In this document: positions 23,060 through 32,608 of the stretch, in pieces
How the letters are laid out: each line of letters starts with the position of its first letter
How positions within the stretch are numbered: position 1 is the stretch's first letter
Assembly: GCA_020622165.1 (NCBI GenBank)
Contig: JACNMN010000013.1
Span: forward strand, 1 to 64,000
DNA: 64,000 nt
Direction of reading: 5' to 3'
Source of the DNA: Boseongicola sp. H5
GTDB taxonomy: Bacteria > Pseudomonadota > Alphaproteobacteria > Rhodobacterales > Rhodobacteraceae
The notes under the pieces: generated by a model
Seen by the model: the letters and a program-made list of their open reading frames with translations, nothing else
Told to the model about the DNA's origin: nothing
The model's database searches: none
Translations under genes and position numbers: made by a program

Positions 23060-24223
23060 TCATTCCGCCGGTTGCGCCGTTTCCACAAGACGGGCGAAGA
23101 AGCTGGCCCCGATCGGCGCGATCTCATCGTTGAACTCGTATTCCGGGTGATGCAGCCCGGCACTCTCCCCCTGTCCCAGGAACAGATAGGCCCCGGGACG
23201 TTCTTGCAGCATATAGGCGAAATCCTCCGCCCCCATCTCGCGACCGGCCGCGGCATCCACATTGTCCTCACCCACGACAAGGGCCGCCACAAGCGCCGCG
23301 AACTCCGCCGCGCCTGCGTCATTGACCGTGGCGGGGTAACCGATCTGGTAATCAAGCCGCGCGGAGACGTCATAGGCCGCCGCCTGCCCCGCCACGAGCT
23401 GCTCCATCCGGCGCATCACCATGGCCTGCACATCCGGGTTGAAGGTACGGACCGTGCCACAGATATAGGCCTCCGCCGGAACGATGTTTTCGGCAGTTCC
23501 GGTGTGGATCTGGGTCACCGAAACCACCAGATCCTCGGTGGCATAATGATTGCGCGACACGATCGTCTGGATCGCGGAGACGATCCCCACCGCCGCCACG
23601 ACCGGGTCCTTGGTTTCATGGGGCATGGCCCCATGGCCGCCCTGACCGGTTATGACAATCTCGAACGTATCCACCGCCGCCATGATCGGGCCGGGCGTGG
23701 TGACCATCCTGCCCTCGGGCAGACCCGGCGCGTTGTGCAGCGCATAGACCTGATCGATATCGAAACGCTCCATGATGCCTTCGTCGCACATCACCCTGGC
23801 GCCGCCACCGCCCTCCTCCGCAGGCTGAAAGATCAGCGCGACGCGGCCCGCGAAATTGCGCGTCTCGGCCAGGTATTTCGCGGCCCCCAGCAACATCGCC
23901 GTGTGCCCGTCATGGCCGCAGGCATGCATCTTGCCCGCGTTGACCGAGGCATGGGCAAGGCCCGTGGCCTCCACGATGGGAAGCGCATCCATATCGGCAC
24001 GCAGCCCGATGGTCGGGCCGGTCCCCTGCCCTTCGATGATCGCCACCAGCCCGCTGCTGGCGATGCCTTCATGGATTTCCGAGATCCCGAATTCGCGCAG
24101 CCGCTCCGCCACGAAAGCCGCCGTCTGGTGGCAATCGAACTGCAATTCCGGGTTCTGATGCAGATGCCGCCGCCAGGCGGTCATTTCGTCGGCAAAACCC
24201 GCGATGCGGTTGATGACGGCCAT
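23060..24223 (-). CDS. M20-family amidohydrolase (hippurate hydrolase-like)
   Basis: 387 residues. Metal-dependent hydrolase that removes acyl groups from N-acyl amino acids or related amides. The N-terminal catalytic domain shows RRHLHQNPEL, ADMDALPI, HACGHDGHTAMLLG and the Glu-Glu pair in FQPAEEGGGG. A dimerisation domain is inserted around GQGGHGAMPH. The ATG at 24223 has GGGGGAG directly upstream; a longer open frame runs into the divergent mazG and is not coding. The natural substrate is unknown. It lies divergent from mazG with about 60 bases between them. Confidence 0.92.
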   Translation of the reverse strand: MAVINRIAGFADEMTAWRRHLHQNPELQFDCHQTAAFVAERLREFGISEIHEGIASSGLVAIIEGQGTGPTIGLRADMDALPIVEATGLAHASVNAGKMHACGHDGHTAMLLGAAKYLAETRNFAGRVALIFQPAEEGGGGARVMCDEGIMERFDIDQVYALHNAPGLPEGRMVTTPGPIMAAVDTFEIVITGQGGHGAMPHETKDPVVAAVGIVSAIQTIVSRNHYATEDLVVSVTQIHTGTAENIVPAEAYICGTVRTFNPDVQAMVMRRMEQLVAGQAAAYDVSARLDYQIGYPATVNDAGAAEFAALVAALVVGEDNVDAAAGREMGAEDFAYMLQERPGAYLFLGQGESAGLHHPEYEFNDEIAPIGASFFARLVETAQPAE

Positions 24224-24286
24224 GAACTCCCCCCTTGATGCCCGCGTGCAACCCGGAAACAGTGTCGCAAAACCCGCGAGGCCGCA

Positions 24287-25105
24287 ATGCGCGATGACAG
24301 CGACACCCTGATCCACGACCCCGATGGCGGCATGCCGCGCCTGCTGACGATCATGCGCCGTCTTCGGGACCCCGACACAGGCTGCCCGTGGGATATCGAA
24401 CAGACCTTTTCGACCATCGCCCCCTACACGATCGAAGAGGCCTATGAGGTCGCCGACGCCATCGAACGGGAAGCCTGGGACGAATTGAAGGGCGAACTGG
24501 GCGATCTGCTGCTCCAGGTCGTCTATCATGCCGAGATCGGCGCCGAACGCGGGCTTTTCGACTTCCCCTCCATCGCCGATGCAATCTCTGACAAGATGGT
24601 GGCGCGCCATCCCCATGTCTTCGGTGACGAAAACCGCGAGAAATCGGCCGCAGATCAGACCCGCGATTGGGAAACGATCAAGGCCGCGGAGCGGGCCGAA
24701 CGCGCCCGCGGCGGGGTGCTGGACGATGTAGCGCTGAACCTGCCTGCGCTGATGCGGGCCGAAAAACTGCAAAAACGCGCGGCCCGTGTCGGGTTCGACT
24801 GGCCCGGCGTCGACGACGTTCTTGCCAAGATCACCGAGGAGGCCCGCGAACTGGCCGAGGCACGCACCCATCTGAGCGCGGAAAAGGTGGCCGAGGAAAT
24901 GGGCGATCTTCTGTTCGTGATGGCCAATCTTGCCCGCCATCTCCAGGTGGACCCCGAAGAAGCCCTGCGGTCCGCCAATCGCAAATTCACCCGCCGCTTC
25001 GCCTATATCGAGGCGCAATTGGCCGGATCGGACAGACGCCCGGAGGACAGCGATCTGGCCGAAATGGACGCACTCTGGGACCGGGCCAAGGCCGAGGGTC
25101 TGTGA
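24287..25105 (+). CDS. mazG: Nucleoside triphosphate pyrophosphohydrolase MazG
   Basis: 272 residues with two MazG-type all-alpha repeats. The first holds DPDTGCPWDIEQTFSTI and the metal-binding EEAYEVADAI and ELGDLLLQVVYH; the second has EEARELAEA and EEMGDLLFVMANLARH. Converts non-canonical or excess NTPs to NMP and pyrophosphate, limiting mutagenic nucleotides and modulating ppGpp levels. Typical length and motifs. Monocistronic by position, divergent from the amidohydrolase. Confidence 0.95.
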   Translation: MRDDSDTLIHDPDGGMPRLLTIMRRLRDPDTGCPWDIEQTFSTIAPYTIEEAYEVADAIEREAWDELKGELGDLLLQVVYHAEIGAERGLFDFPSIADAISDKMVARHPHVFGDENREKSAADQTRDWETIKAAERAERARGGVLDDVALNLPALMRAEKLQKRAARVGFDWPGVDDVLAKITEEARELAEARTHLSAEKVAEEMGDLLFVMANLARHLQVDPEEALRSANRKFTRRFAYIEAQLAGSDRRPEDSDLAEMDALWDRAKAEGL

Positions 25106-25202
25106 TCCGGGCCCTGGGTGGGCGTTCCCGCAGGTTCGAACGGCGAGGGGTAGAACTGGCATTGACCGCGCAACCACCGTACAACCGCCGCCCCATGAGC
25201 CT

Positions 25203-26108
25203 TCAGCTGTCGAGGCGAAGAGAGCGGAGGGATTTGGACAGCGCACGCGCCAGCAGATGCTGAACCGGCAAGAGCCCCGTCCGCGCCGAAATCAGCAGCC
25301 CCATCCGAAGCTCCCGCAGCAAGGGTGAGTTTATCCCCACATAGCGCAGGTGTCCGTCCTCGATCTCGTCGACGAAGCCGATCTTGGAATAGATGCCGAC
25401 ACCGCCGCCCTTCAGGATCATCGCCTTGGCCAGCGGGAGCGAGTTGGTGGACAATTGCGTGGAGATCTGCGCGCCCATGCCCCCGACCGCCTCATTCACG
25501 AAGGAGCGGTGGGACTGGGAATCGTATGAGCGGATCATCGGATAAGGGACCAGATCGTCGAATTCCAGAAGATCGCGCTCCGCCAGGGGGTGATCGTGGG
25601 CCATGATCGCACCGATGGGCGTGGATTTCTCGGCCTGGCAACGGACATCGGGATGCAGATCGTTGCTGAATGACAGACCGATATCCGCCGTTCCATCGGC
25701 CACGGCCTGCATGACGTCATGGGGCTCGGCCGTCTGGATCGTATAGCCCACCTCCGGGTAGGAGGCCCGGAATGTGTCCAGCACCTCGGGCAGCACGCTG
25801 AGCGCGACGGAATCGAGCGTCGCGATGTTGATATGGCCGGTGCGCATATCGCGGATGTCTTCGACCATGTTGATGATTCTCTGATAGTCGAACAGCGTGT
25901 TGCGGCAGTGTTCCAGCACCACGACCCCCGCTTCGGTCAGCGCCACCCCGTCGGCGTGGCGGTCGAACAGACGTATCCCGAGCTTGTTTTCCGTGCTGAT
26001 GATTTTCCGGTTGAGCGAAGACGACGACATGTTGAGCACCGCGGCCGCTTTTCGGATGGAGCCCTGGCGGGCCGTTTCGTCGAAGTAATTCAGAAACCTG
26101 TCGTGCAT
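25203..26108 (-). CDS. LysR-family regulator of the adjacent catabolic operon
   Basis: 301 residues. N-terminal winged helix-turn-helix (FDETARQGSIRKAAAVLNMSS, then LNRKIISTENKLG and LFDRHADGVALTEAG) and a C-terminal periplasmic-binding-like effector domain. It is divergent from the ten-gene uptake/degradation operon with 148 bases between them. The promoter region contains a perfect LysR-type box. LysR proteins usually activate the divergent operon in the presence of its substrate or an intermediate, and repress themselves. The effector is unknown. Confidence 0.93.
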   Translation of the reverse strand: MHDRFLNYFDETARQGSIRKAAAVLNMSSSSLNRKIISTENKLGIRLFDRHADGVALTEAGVVVLEHCRNTLFDYQRIINMVEDIRDMRTGHINIATLDSVALSVLPEVLDTFRASYPEVGYTIQTAEPHDVMQAVADGTADIGLSFSNDLHPDVRCQAEKSTPIGAIMAHDHPLAERDLLEFDDLVPYPMIRSYDSQSHRSFVNEAVGGMGAQISTQLSTNSLPLAKAMILKGGGVGIYSKIGFVDEIEDGHLRYVGINSPLLRELRMGLLISARTGLLPVQHLLARALSKSLRSLRLDS

Positions 26109-26141
26109 CGCCCTGCCCTTCGGTGAACGGTTACGGGATAC

Positions 26142-26158
26142 GATGCATAAAATGCATC
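26142..26158. promoter_or_regulatory. LysR-type operator in the divergent promoter
   Basis: GATGCAT-AAA-ATGCATC is a perfect 17-bp inverted repeat containing the T-N11-A motif of LysR boxes. It lies 34 bases from the lysR start and about 100 bases before the first operon gene, the usual place for the recognition site. Confidence 0.75.
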
Positions 26159-26256
26159 ACCATTCGCGCAAATTGAACCTATATGCAGCGCTTCGCCTGT
26201 GTCTAGAGTTTCCCAAACCAACGAAAAAACTCTGCAACCCACGGGAGCTCCTGATC

Positions 26257-27291
26257 ATGTCTCACCCAATCAACCGCCGCTCATTCCTGCAAACCACCGG
26301 CGCCGCGGCGGGCCTTGCCGCCAGCGGCACCATGATGTCGGTGCTGCCCGCCGGTGCCGGCGGGCATGCCTATACCATCCGGATGCAACTGGGCTGGCTC
26401 GCCTCCAACGGCATCATGGGCGAGGTCATGGCCGATCATCTGGGCTATTTCGAGGAGGAAGGCCTGGCGCTGGAGATCATTCCCGGCGGACCGAATATCG
26501 ACGGGGTGCCCTCTGTCGCATCGGGCGTGAACAACTTCGGCTCGATCTCGTCCTCGCCCTCGCTGATGCTGGCGCGCTCCGCCGGGCTGCCGGTCAAATG
26601 CATCGCGGCCGGATACCAGCGCCACCCGTTCACCTATTTCTCCCTTGCCGGAAACCCGGTGCGGACACCGCAGGACCTGATTGGCAAGACCGTGGCCACG
26701 CAAGGTACCGCGCGCATCCTGCTCCGCGCGCTTCTGGCCCATAACGGGATTGCGGAGGAAGATGTGGAAGTCTCCGTCATGGGCGCCGATATGAACGCCC
26801 TGATGACCGGGCAGGTCGATGTCGTCACCGGCTGGACCACGAATGTGAACGCGCTGTCGATCCTCGGCGATCAGCGGGTCGATCTTGCGCTTTGGGATGG
26901 CGGCATCCAGCTCTACGCGAACCCCTATTACACCACCGACGACATGCTGGCCGAGCATGGCGACAAGATGCAGGCGGCCATTCGCGCGATCTCCCGCGGG
27001 TGGGGTGCAGCGCATGACGATCCGGAGGCCGCGGTGGAGGCGTTGGTGGCCCGCTATCCGAACCTCGATCGCGACAGCGAAATGCTGGCCGCGCCGCTGG
27101 TGCTGGATTTCTCCTTCAATGCGCAGACGGCTGCGGGCGGCTGGGGCGTGATGACCGAAGAGAACTGGCAGGCGCAGATCGACATCTATGACCAGCTTGA
27201 GCAGTTCGCGAACGGCGCCCCCGCGCTGGACGATGTGATGACTCTCGAAATCCTCGACGCGACGGCGGACACCCGCCCGACCCACGGCTGA
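26257..27291 (+). CDS. NitT/TauT-type ABC transporter substrate-binding protein (Tat-exported)
   Basis: 344 residues. The N-terminus [14 protein letters not shown] is a twin-arginine signal, so the protein is exported folded. The mature part belongs to the NMT1/THI5-like periplasmic-binding family ([54 protein letters not shown]). Family members bind sulfonates, nitrate, thiamine precursors, aromatic acids or other small organics; the ligand here is not known. The ATG at 26257 lies nine bases after GGGAG. First gene of the operon controlled from the LysR box. Confidence 0.92.
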   Translation: MSHPINRRSFLQTTGAAAGLAASGTMMSVLPAGAGGHAYTIRMQLGWLASNGIMGEVMADHLGYFEEEGLALEIIPGGPNIDGVPSVASGVNNFGSISSSPSLMLARSAGLPVKCIAAGYQRHPFTYFSLAGNPVRTPQDLIGKTVATQGTARILLRALLAHNGIAEEDVEVSVMGADMNALMTGQVDVVTGWTTNVNALSILGDQRVDLALWDGGIQLYANPYYTTDDMLAEHGDKMQAAIRAISRGWGAAHDDPEAAVEALVARYPNLDRDSEMLAAPLVLDFSFNAQTAAGGWGVMTEENWQAQIDIYDQLEQFANGAPALDDVMTLEILDATADTRPTHG

Positions 27292-27295
27292 CCCG

Positions 27296-28090
27296 ATGGA
27301 AGGGATCGTGCAAGACCCGCGGGGAGGCCGCCACATCGCGGCCTCCCTGTCGGGGGCCAGCGTGACGTTCGGAAGCTTCACGGCCCTGTCCGATATCTCG
27401 CTCGAAATCGGCGCGGGCGAGTTCTGGACCATACTGGGCCCGTCAGGTTGCGGGAAATCCACGATGCTGCGGCTGGTCTCCGATCTGGTGCCGCCCGCGG
27501 CCGGCACGGTGGAAATCCTGGGCAAATCGACCGAGGCCGCGCGGCTGGCGCGCGAAATCGCCTTTGTCTTTCAGGACGCGACCCTCCTGCCATGGCGCTC
27601 GGCGCTGAAAAACGTGGAACTGCCGCTTGAGATGGGCCGCAAGCGCGGGATCGACATCCCCCGCGGCGAGCGCACACCGCGGGAACTTCTGGAACTTGTG
27701 GGGCTCAAGGGACGCGAAGATGCGCTTCCCCATGAGCTGTCGGGCGGCATGCGCCAGCGCGTCGCCATCGCCAGGGCACTGGTCTGCCAGCCCAGACTGC
27801 TGCTGATGGACGAACCGTTCGGCGCGCTGGACGAGATGACGCGCGACCGGCTGAACATGCAGCTTCTGGAAATCTGGCGGGAAACCGGTGTGACCTGCCT
27901 TTTCGTCACCCATTCCATCCCCGAAGCCGTGCTTCTGGGGCAGAAGGTCCTGATGCTGCGGGCCCATCCGGGCCGGGTGAAGGAGGTTGTGGAGATCGAC
28001 CTGCCCGAACCCCGGAATGTGGAGCTGCGCGAGACACCGGAATTCAACCGCTATTCATCCTATCTGCGCAAATCGCTGGAGGATTGCTGA
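27296..28090 (+). CDS. NitT/TauT-type ABC transporter ATPase
   Basis: 264 residues. A complete nucleotide-binding domain: Walker [11 protein letters not shown]-loop [13 protein letters not shown], signature [15 protein letters not shown], Walker [14 protein letters not shown] and the switch His in [10 protein letters not shown]. The LLPWRS sequence after the Q-loop is typical of the SsuB/TauB group. It starts four bases after the binding-protein gene and overlaps the permease gene by one base. Powers uptake with the adjacent permease. Confidence 0.95.
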   Translation: MEGIVQDPRGGRHIAASLSGASVTFGSFTALSDISLEIGAGEFWTILGPSGCGKSTMLRLVSDLVPPAAGTVEILGKSTEAARLAREIAFVFQDATLLPWRSALKNVELPLEMGRKRGIDIPRGERTPRELLELVGLKGREDALPHELSGGMRQRVAIARALVCQPRLLLMDEPFGALDEMTRDRLNMQLLEIWRETGVTCLFVTHSIPEAVLLGQKVLMLRAHPGRVKEVVEIDLPEPRNVELRETPEFNRYSSYLRKSLEDC

Positions 28091-28905
28091 TGACCGCGAC
28101 CGAAAGCCTGCCCGAAACGGTGGACGCCGATGCCGCGCCGGAGCCGCGGGCGCCGTCTCTCCCGATCCGCCGGCTCACCAATGCGGCCGTTCCCCTGGGT
28201 ACTGCGGCGGTCCTGCTGCTGATCTGGCAGTTTGGCGTCCGGTACTTCGACGTCCCGACCTATATCGCCCCGGCACCCACCGATGTGGGCGCGGTCTTCC
28301 TTGAGGAACTGCCGCTTCTGATGCGGAATTTCTGGCCGACCTTCACGGTCAGCATCGTGGGGTTTCTGGCCGGTAATCTGGCGGCGATCCTGATCGCCGT
28401 GACCTTCGTTCACAGCCGGGTCATGGAGCGCGCGTTCTTTCCGATCGCGGTGTTCATCAACACCATTCCCATTCTGGCGATCGCGCCGATCCTGGTGCTG
28501 ATCTTCGGTCCGGGACTGACCGCGAAAGTGGTGATCGCGGGGCTCATCTGTTTCTTTCCAACACTGGTCAACATGGTGCGCGGCCTGCAATCGGTGAACC
28601 CGCAGACCCTTGAGCTGGCACGGATACTCTCGGCCTCGAAATCCGAGGTCTTCTGGAAGATCCGCCTGCCTTCGTCCCTGCCCTTCCTGTTCTCGGCGCT
28701 GAAGATCGCCGCCACGACCTGCGTGATCGGGGCCATCGTCAGCGAATGGATCGGCGCCGATGTCGGCCTTGGCGCTCTCATCATCGACAGCACGTTCAAC
28801 TATCGCTCACCGCTTCTCTACGCCACCGTTTTCCTGTCCTCAGGTCTGTCGGTGCTGCTCTTCGCGTCGGTGACGGTCGCCGAAAAACTCGTGGTGCGCT
28901 GGTAG
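28090..28905 (+). CDS. NitT/TauT-type ABC transporter permease
   Basis: 271 residues. Six or so membrane spans of the binding-protein-dependent permease fold (LGTAAVLLLIWQFG, TFTVSIVGFLAGNLAAILIA, LFGPGLTAKVVIAGL in part). The coupling EAA-like loop reads ELARILSASKSEVFWKIRLPSSLP. The ATG at 28090 overlaps the ATPase stop (TGATG). The N-terminal 35 residues are Pro/Ala-rich and cytoplasmic. It forms the channel of the importer, presumably as a homodimer because a single permease gene is present. Confidence 0.93.
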   Translation: MTATESLPETVDADAAPEPRAPSLPIRRLTNAAVPLGTAAVLLLIWQFGVRYFDVPTYIAPAPTDVGAVFLEELPLLMRNFWPTFTVSIVGFLAGNLAAILIAVTFVHSRVMERAFFPIAVFINTIPILAIAPILVLIFGPGLTAKVVIAGLICFFPTLVNMVRGLQSVNPQTLELARILSASKSEVFWKIRLPSSLPFLFSALKIAATTCVIGAIVSEWIGADVGLGALIIDSTFNYRSPLLYATVFLSSGLSVLLFASVTVAEKLVVRW

Positions 28906-28934
28906 CGCCCCAAACCCCTGAGGGAGAACTGGAT

Positions 28935-30302
28935 ATGGCAGATCGCCAGACAACATTCGTGAGCGTCGCGGGCGCTGAACTGCCCGTCGTCGCCGATTGC
29001 GACGTGGTCGTCGTGGGCGCGGGGCCAGCAGGCCATGCAGCGGCGGTGTCGGCCGCGCGCAACGGCTCGTCGGTGACGCTTCTGGAGCGCTATCACCATC
29101 TGGGCGGCATGGCGTCCGGCGGCATGGTTCTGGTGCTGGACGACATGGTGAACGAGGGCAACGAGATCGTCACCACCGGCATCGTCAACGAATTCGTCGC
29201 ACGGATGGAGCGGCAGAACGGTGCGGTCTACCCGCCCACCGAGGACTGCCAGACGAATTGGGAGATGTGGCAGAAATGGTCCCGCTGGGGCTGCATCGAT
29301 TTCCACAAGGCGATGATGCCGCAACCGATCATCCATGCGGTGGCCTTCGATCCGGACGCCTGGAAGCGCGTGAGTCTCGACATGGTGAAGGAGGCCGGGG
29401 TGAAACTGCGCACCCATAGCTGGTTCTCCGACGTGCTGATGGAGGGCGGGCGCATCACCGGGGTGATCGTCCAGACCAAGGCCGGCCGTCAGGTCATCCG
29501 CGCGAAATACGTGGTGGATGCGACCGGCGATCTGGACGTGGGCAAGGCCGCAGGCGCGGAATACATCGACGGGCAATACATCGTGACGACTGTCTTCCGC
29601 CTGTGCGATGTGGACACAGACAAGGCCATCGCCTTCGAGTTCGCCGAGCCCGAGAAATACAAGAAGCTGGATCGGCAGGCGCGCCGGGCGATCGGCGGGG
29701 CCTGGGGCATGTGGTGGCTGAAGACGCCCCTGCCGGGCGTGGTCTGGTGCAACTGCCCGCATATGCCGGGCTATGACGGCATCTCCGTCGAGGACATGGT
29801 CGCGGCCGAGTATGAAGGCCGCGAGCGGATGATGAACCTGCTGCATTTCGCCCGCGAAAACCTGCCCGGTTTCGAGAATGCCAAGATGCTGGGGGCCGCC
29901 GAGCAGATGGGCATCCGGCAGACGCGTCTTTTGCGGGGCGAGTATGTGGTCAGCAAGGATGACGTGAAATCGCGGCGCTACTTCAGGGACACGGTCTGCC
30001 GGGGCCGGGATTACTACACGCCCTACCGCGCACTGTTGCCTAGGGGCATCGACAATCTGATCGTGGCCGGACGGCATTACTCCGTCGACAGCGACGCGCA
30101 GAAGATGAGCCGCGAGATCCCGCCCTGCATGGCCCAGGGGGAAGCCGCCGGTATCGCCGCGCATCTGGCGCTTGATGGCGACAAGGCCTTCCGCGACGTG
30201 GATTGCAAGGCGATCCAGAAACAGATGCGCGCGCAAGGCGCCGATCCGGGCGACATACCGTCGGCCAATGCGCTGATCGAAGATCCGGTCGCGGCAGAAT
30301 AA
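28935..30302 (+). CDS. FAD-dependent oxidoreductase (FAD_oxidored family)
   Basis: 455 residues. The N-terminal dinucleotide-binding motif is DVVVVGAGPAGHAAAVSAAR, followed by VTLLERYHHLGGMASGG and the second FAD contact YVVDATGDLDVGKAAGAE. The C-terminal segment (IDNLIVAGRHYSVD, then EIPPCMAQGEAAG) completes the FAD site. The family includes dehydrogenases and reductases acting on organic acids, often paired with iron-sulfur proteins, and a ferredoxin is encoded three genes later. AGGGAGA precedes the start. Reaction unknown; I infer it oxidises or reduces the imported compound. Confidence 0.85.
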   Translation: MADRQTTFVSVAGAELPVVADCDVVVVGAGPAGHAAAVSAARNGSSVTLLERYHHLGGMASGGMVLVLDDMVNEGNEIVTTGIVNEFVARMERQNGAVYPPTEDCQTNWEMWQKWSRWGCIDFHKAMMPQPIIHAVAFDPDAWKRVSLDMVKEAGVKLRTHSWFSDVLMEGGRITGVIVQTKAGRQVIRAKYVVDATGDLDVGKAAGAEYIDGQYIVTTVFRLCDVDTDKAIAFEFAEPEKYKKLDRQARRAIGGAWGMWWLKTPLPGVVWCNCPHMPGYDGISVEDMVAAEYEGRERMMNLLHFARENLPGFENAKMLGAAEQMGIRQTRLLRGEYVVSKDDVKSRRYFRDTVCRGRDYYTPYRALLPRGIDNLIVAGRHYSVDSDAQKMSREIPPCMAQGEAAGIAAHLALDGDKAFRDVDCKAIQKQMRAQGADPGDIPSANALIEDPVAAE

Positions 30303-30318
30303 CCAGAGGCAAGAACCC

Positions 30319-31485
30319 ATGTCAGAGACAGTCATGCCGCTTGGCGGCGTCAGAATAATCGACTTCACGCAGGTGATGCTCGGGCCCTGCTGCACGCAGA
30401 TGCTGGGCGATTTCGGCGCGGATGTGATCAAGATCGAGCGCCCCGGCGCCGGCGATCTCAGCCGCTCCTTCTATGGCGAGCGAAGCGAGGAGGCGATGAA
30501 CAACGCGGTCTTCGCCTCGCTGAACCGCAACAAGCGGTCGGTCACGCTGGACACGAAATCCGAGACCGGGCGCAAGGCGGCGCTCGACCTGATCAGGACC
30601 GCCGATGTGGTGGTGGACAATTTCCGCGCGGGCGTCATGGACCGTCTGGGCTTCGGGTATGACGCGCTGAGCCGGATCAACCCGCGGATCATCTGCGCCA
30701 GCGGCACCGGCTTCGGGCCCGAGGGGCCTTATGCCCACAAGGGCGGGCAGGATGTGCTGGCCCAGGCCATGACCGGGGTGATGGAAAAGACGCAAGACCC
30801 ATCGATCCCGAAATCGATCTATCCTACCACGCTTTGCGACTATTCGGCGGGCATGCATCTGGTTCAGGGCATCATGGCGGCTCTTCTGATGCGCGAGAAG
30901 ACGGGCAAGGGGCAGAAAGTCGGTGTCTCGCTCTATGACAGCATGATCGCGATGCAGATGCAGGAGGCCGCGCAATGGTCGAAACACCGCGAGGTGCTGA
31001 ACTGGGCCGCGATGCCGCTGACCGGTGTGTTCGACACGACGGACGGCGCAATCGTGATTGTCGGGGCCTTCAAGGCGAACCCGTTGCAGGATATCTGTAC
31101 CGCGCTTGAGATCGCGGATCTGTCGCCGGAATACCCGACCCTTTCCGATCAACGCGCGAACAAGCCGTTCCTGCAGGAGACGTTCCGCGCCGCGATTGCG
31201 CAGAACGCCTCCGCCTACTGGCTGGAGCGGCTGGAGGCGGTGGACCTGCTCTGCGCGCCCGTCCGCTCGCTTGGCGAGGCGCTCGACGACCCGCAGACCC
31301 GGATCAACGACATGCTTTGCCCGGTCGATCACCCGGTGCTCGGCGAGGTCACGCTTGTGGGCAGCCCCGTGCATCTGAGCGCCGCGCCGCTGCGTGTGCG
31401 TCATCTGCCGCCCCGACTGGGTGAACATACCGAGGAGGTGATGCAGGACCTGGCCGCGCGGCTTCGGACCGAGGCTGCCGAATGA
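30319..31485 (+). CDS. Class III CoA-transferase (CaiB/BaiF family)
   Basis: 388 residues. N-terminal GVRIIDFTQVMLGPCCTQM, DFGADVIKIERPG and LNRNKRSVTLD are the family's CoA-binding features. The likely catalytic Asp lies in LCDYSAGMHL, and KGQKVGVSLYDSM closes the domain. Family members move CoA between carboxylic acids (formyl-CoA, carnitine, benzylsuccinate and others). In this operon it would activate a carboxylic acid intermediate for the following hydratase. Its stop overlaps the next start by four bases. Confidence 0.93.
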   Translation: MSETVMPLGGVRIIDFTQVMLGPCCTQMLGDFGADVIKIERPGAGDLSRSFYGERSEEAMNNAVFASLNRNKRSVTLDTKSETGRKAALDLIRTADVVVDNFRAGVMDRLGFGYDALSRINPRIICASGTGFGPEGPYAHKGGQDVLAQAMTGVMEKTQDPSIPKSIYPTTLCDYSAGMHLVQGIMAALLMREKTGKGQKVGVSLYDSMIAMQMQEAAQWSKHREVLNWAAMPLTGVFDTTDGAIVIVGAFKANPLQDICTALEIADLSPEYPTLSDQRANKPFLQETFRAAIAQNASAYWLERLEAVDLLCAPVRSLGEALDDPQTRINDMLCPVDHPVLGEVTLVGSPVHLSAAPLRVRHLPPRLGEHTEEVMQDLAARLRTEAAE

Positions 31486-32255
31486 GCGTTGTTCTTGACG
31501 TGGACGGCCACGTGGCGCGGGTGACGATCGACCGCCCGGCACGGATGAATGCCATCGACGCCGTGACCCATCGCCGTCTGGCGGACATCTGGGACGAGAT
31601 CGAAGCGGATTCGGAGATCCGCTGCGCCGTTCTGACCGGCGCCGGGGATCGCGCGTTTTCCGCGGGCGCCGACCTGAAGGACGATACGGGTCTGTCGGGT
31701 GAGGAGTACTGGAAGGGGCTCAGCGCAGACGGTTATCGCGGTATCTCCCTGCGGCAGATGTCGACCCCGGTGATCGCGCGGGTGAACGGGCTGGCCCTCG
31801 GCGGCGGGCTGGAGATGGTTCTGGGCTGCGACATCGTGATTGCCGCGGATACTGCGCGCTTCGCCCTGCCGGAGGCCAAGGTGGGCCGGGTCCCGCTCGA
31901 TGGCGGCATGGTGATGCTGCCCCGCCTTATCCCGCGCAACATCGCCATGGGCATGATGATGACGGGCCGTATGGTGCCCGCAGCGGAGATGGCGGGATAT
32001 GGCCTTGTGAATGCGGTTGTGCCCTTCGCCGAACTGGATGCGGAGGTGGACAGGTGGGTCGCGGATCTTCTGGCTTCGGCCCCGCTCAGCCTTCGGGCGA
32101 TCAAGGCAGTCGCGCGCCGGACAGCCGCCCTTCCGCTTCACCAGGCCTATGAGACAGGCGCGCCCGAACTCTCCGACGCGCTGAGATCGGAAGACGCCCA
32201 TGAAGGTGTGGCCGCCTTCCGCGCCCGGCGCGCGCCGGTCTGGCGGGGCAGATAG
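31482..32255 (+). CDS. Enoyl-CoA hydratase/isomerase
   Basis: 257 residues of the crotonase fold. Oxyanion-hole segments FSAGADLK and NGLALGGGLEM are present. The two acidic residues used by true hydratases are both conserved (Glu in GGGLEM and Glu in LPEAKVG), which favours water addition to an enoyl-CoA over a simple isomerase. It overlaps the CoA-transferase gene and precedes the ferredoxin by two bases. Substrate unknown, but presumably the CoA ester made by the previous enzyme. Confidence 0.92.
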   Translation: MSVVLDVDGHVARVTIDRPARMNAIDAVTHRRLADIWDEIEADSEIRCAVLTGAGDRAFSAGADLKDDTGLSGEEYWKGLSADGYRGISLRQMSTPVIARVNGLALGGGLEMVLGCDIVIAADTARFALPEAKVGRVPLDGGMVMLPRLIPRNIAMGMMMTGRMVPAAEMAGYGLVNAVVPFAELDAEVDRWVADLLASAPLSLRAIKAVARRTAALPLHQAYETGAPELSDALRSEDAHEGVAAFRARRAPVWRGR

Positions 32256-32257
32256 GC

Positions 32258-32608
32258 ATGGCCCTCGTGATCCTCAGCGCCTGCGTGGATGTGAAGGACG
32301 GGATCTGCACGACCTCCTGCCCGGTTGATTGCATCTATGAGGGCGAGCGGATGTTCTACATCCACCCGACCGAATGCATCGAATGCGGCATGTGCGAGTC
32401 GATCTGTCCGGTCGACGCGATCCGCTACGATGACGAGGTGCCCGAGGGTGAAGAGGCCTATGCCGAGATGAACACGGCCGTCTTTCTGGATGCAGACGGC
32501 AGGGTCACCGAACCGGGCGGCTGGCACAAGGGCATGGAGCCGGTCCGCGATGCGCCCAATCTGGCCACGCTGACGGCGGCCCGCGAGATCAGGGAAGAGG
32601 CAGGTTGA
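32258..32608 (+). CDS. 7Fe ferredoxin-type electron carrier
   Basis: 116 residues. The Cys pattern ACVDVKDGICTTSCPVDC followed by CIECGMCESICP is that of a [3Fe-4S][4Fe-4S] ferredoxin. The C-terminal 45 residues are a longer acidic tail, as in FdxA-type proteins. It would carry electrons to or from the FAD oxidoreductase of the same operon. Start two bases after the hydratase stop; its own stop overlaps the next start (TGATG). A dedicated ferredoxin within a catabolic operon suggests a redox step not simply coupled to NAD. Confidence 0.9.
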   Translation: MALVILSACVDVKDGICTTSCPVDCIYEGERMFYIHPTECIECGMCESICPVDAIRYDDEVPEGEEAYAEMNTAVFLDADGRVTEPGGWHKGMEPVRDAPNLATLTAAREIREEAG

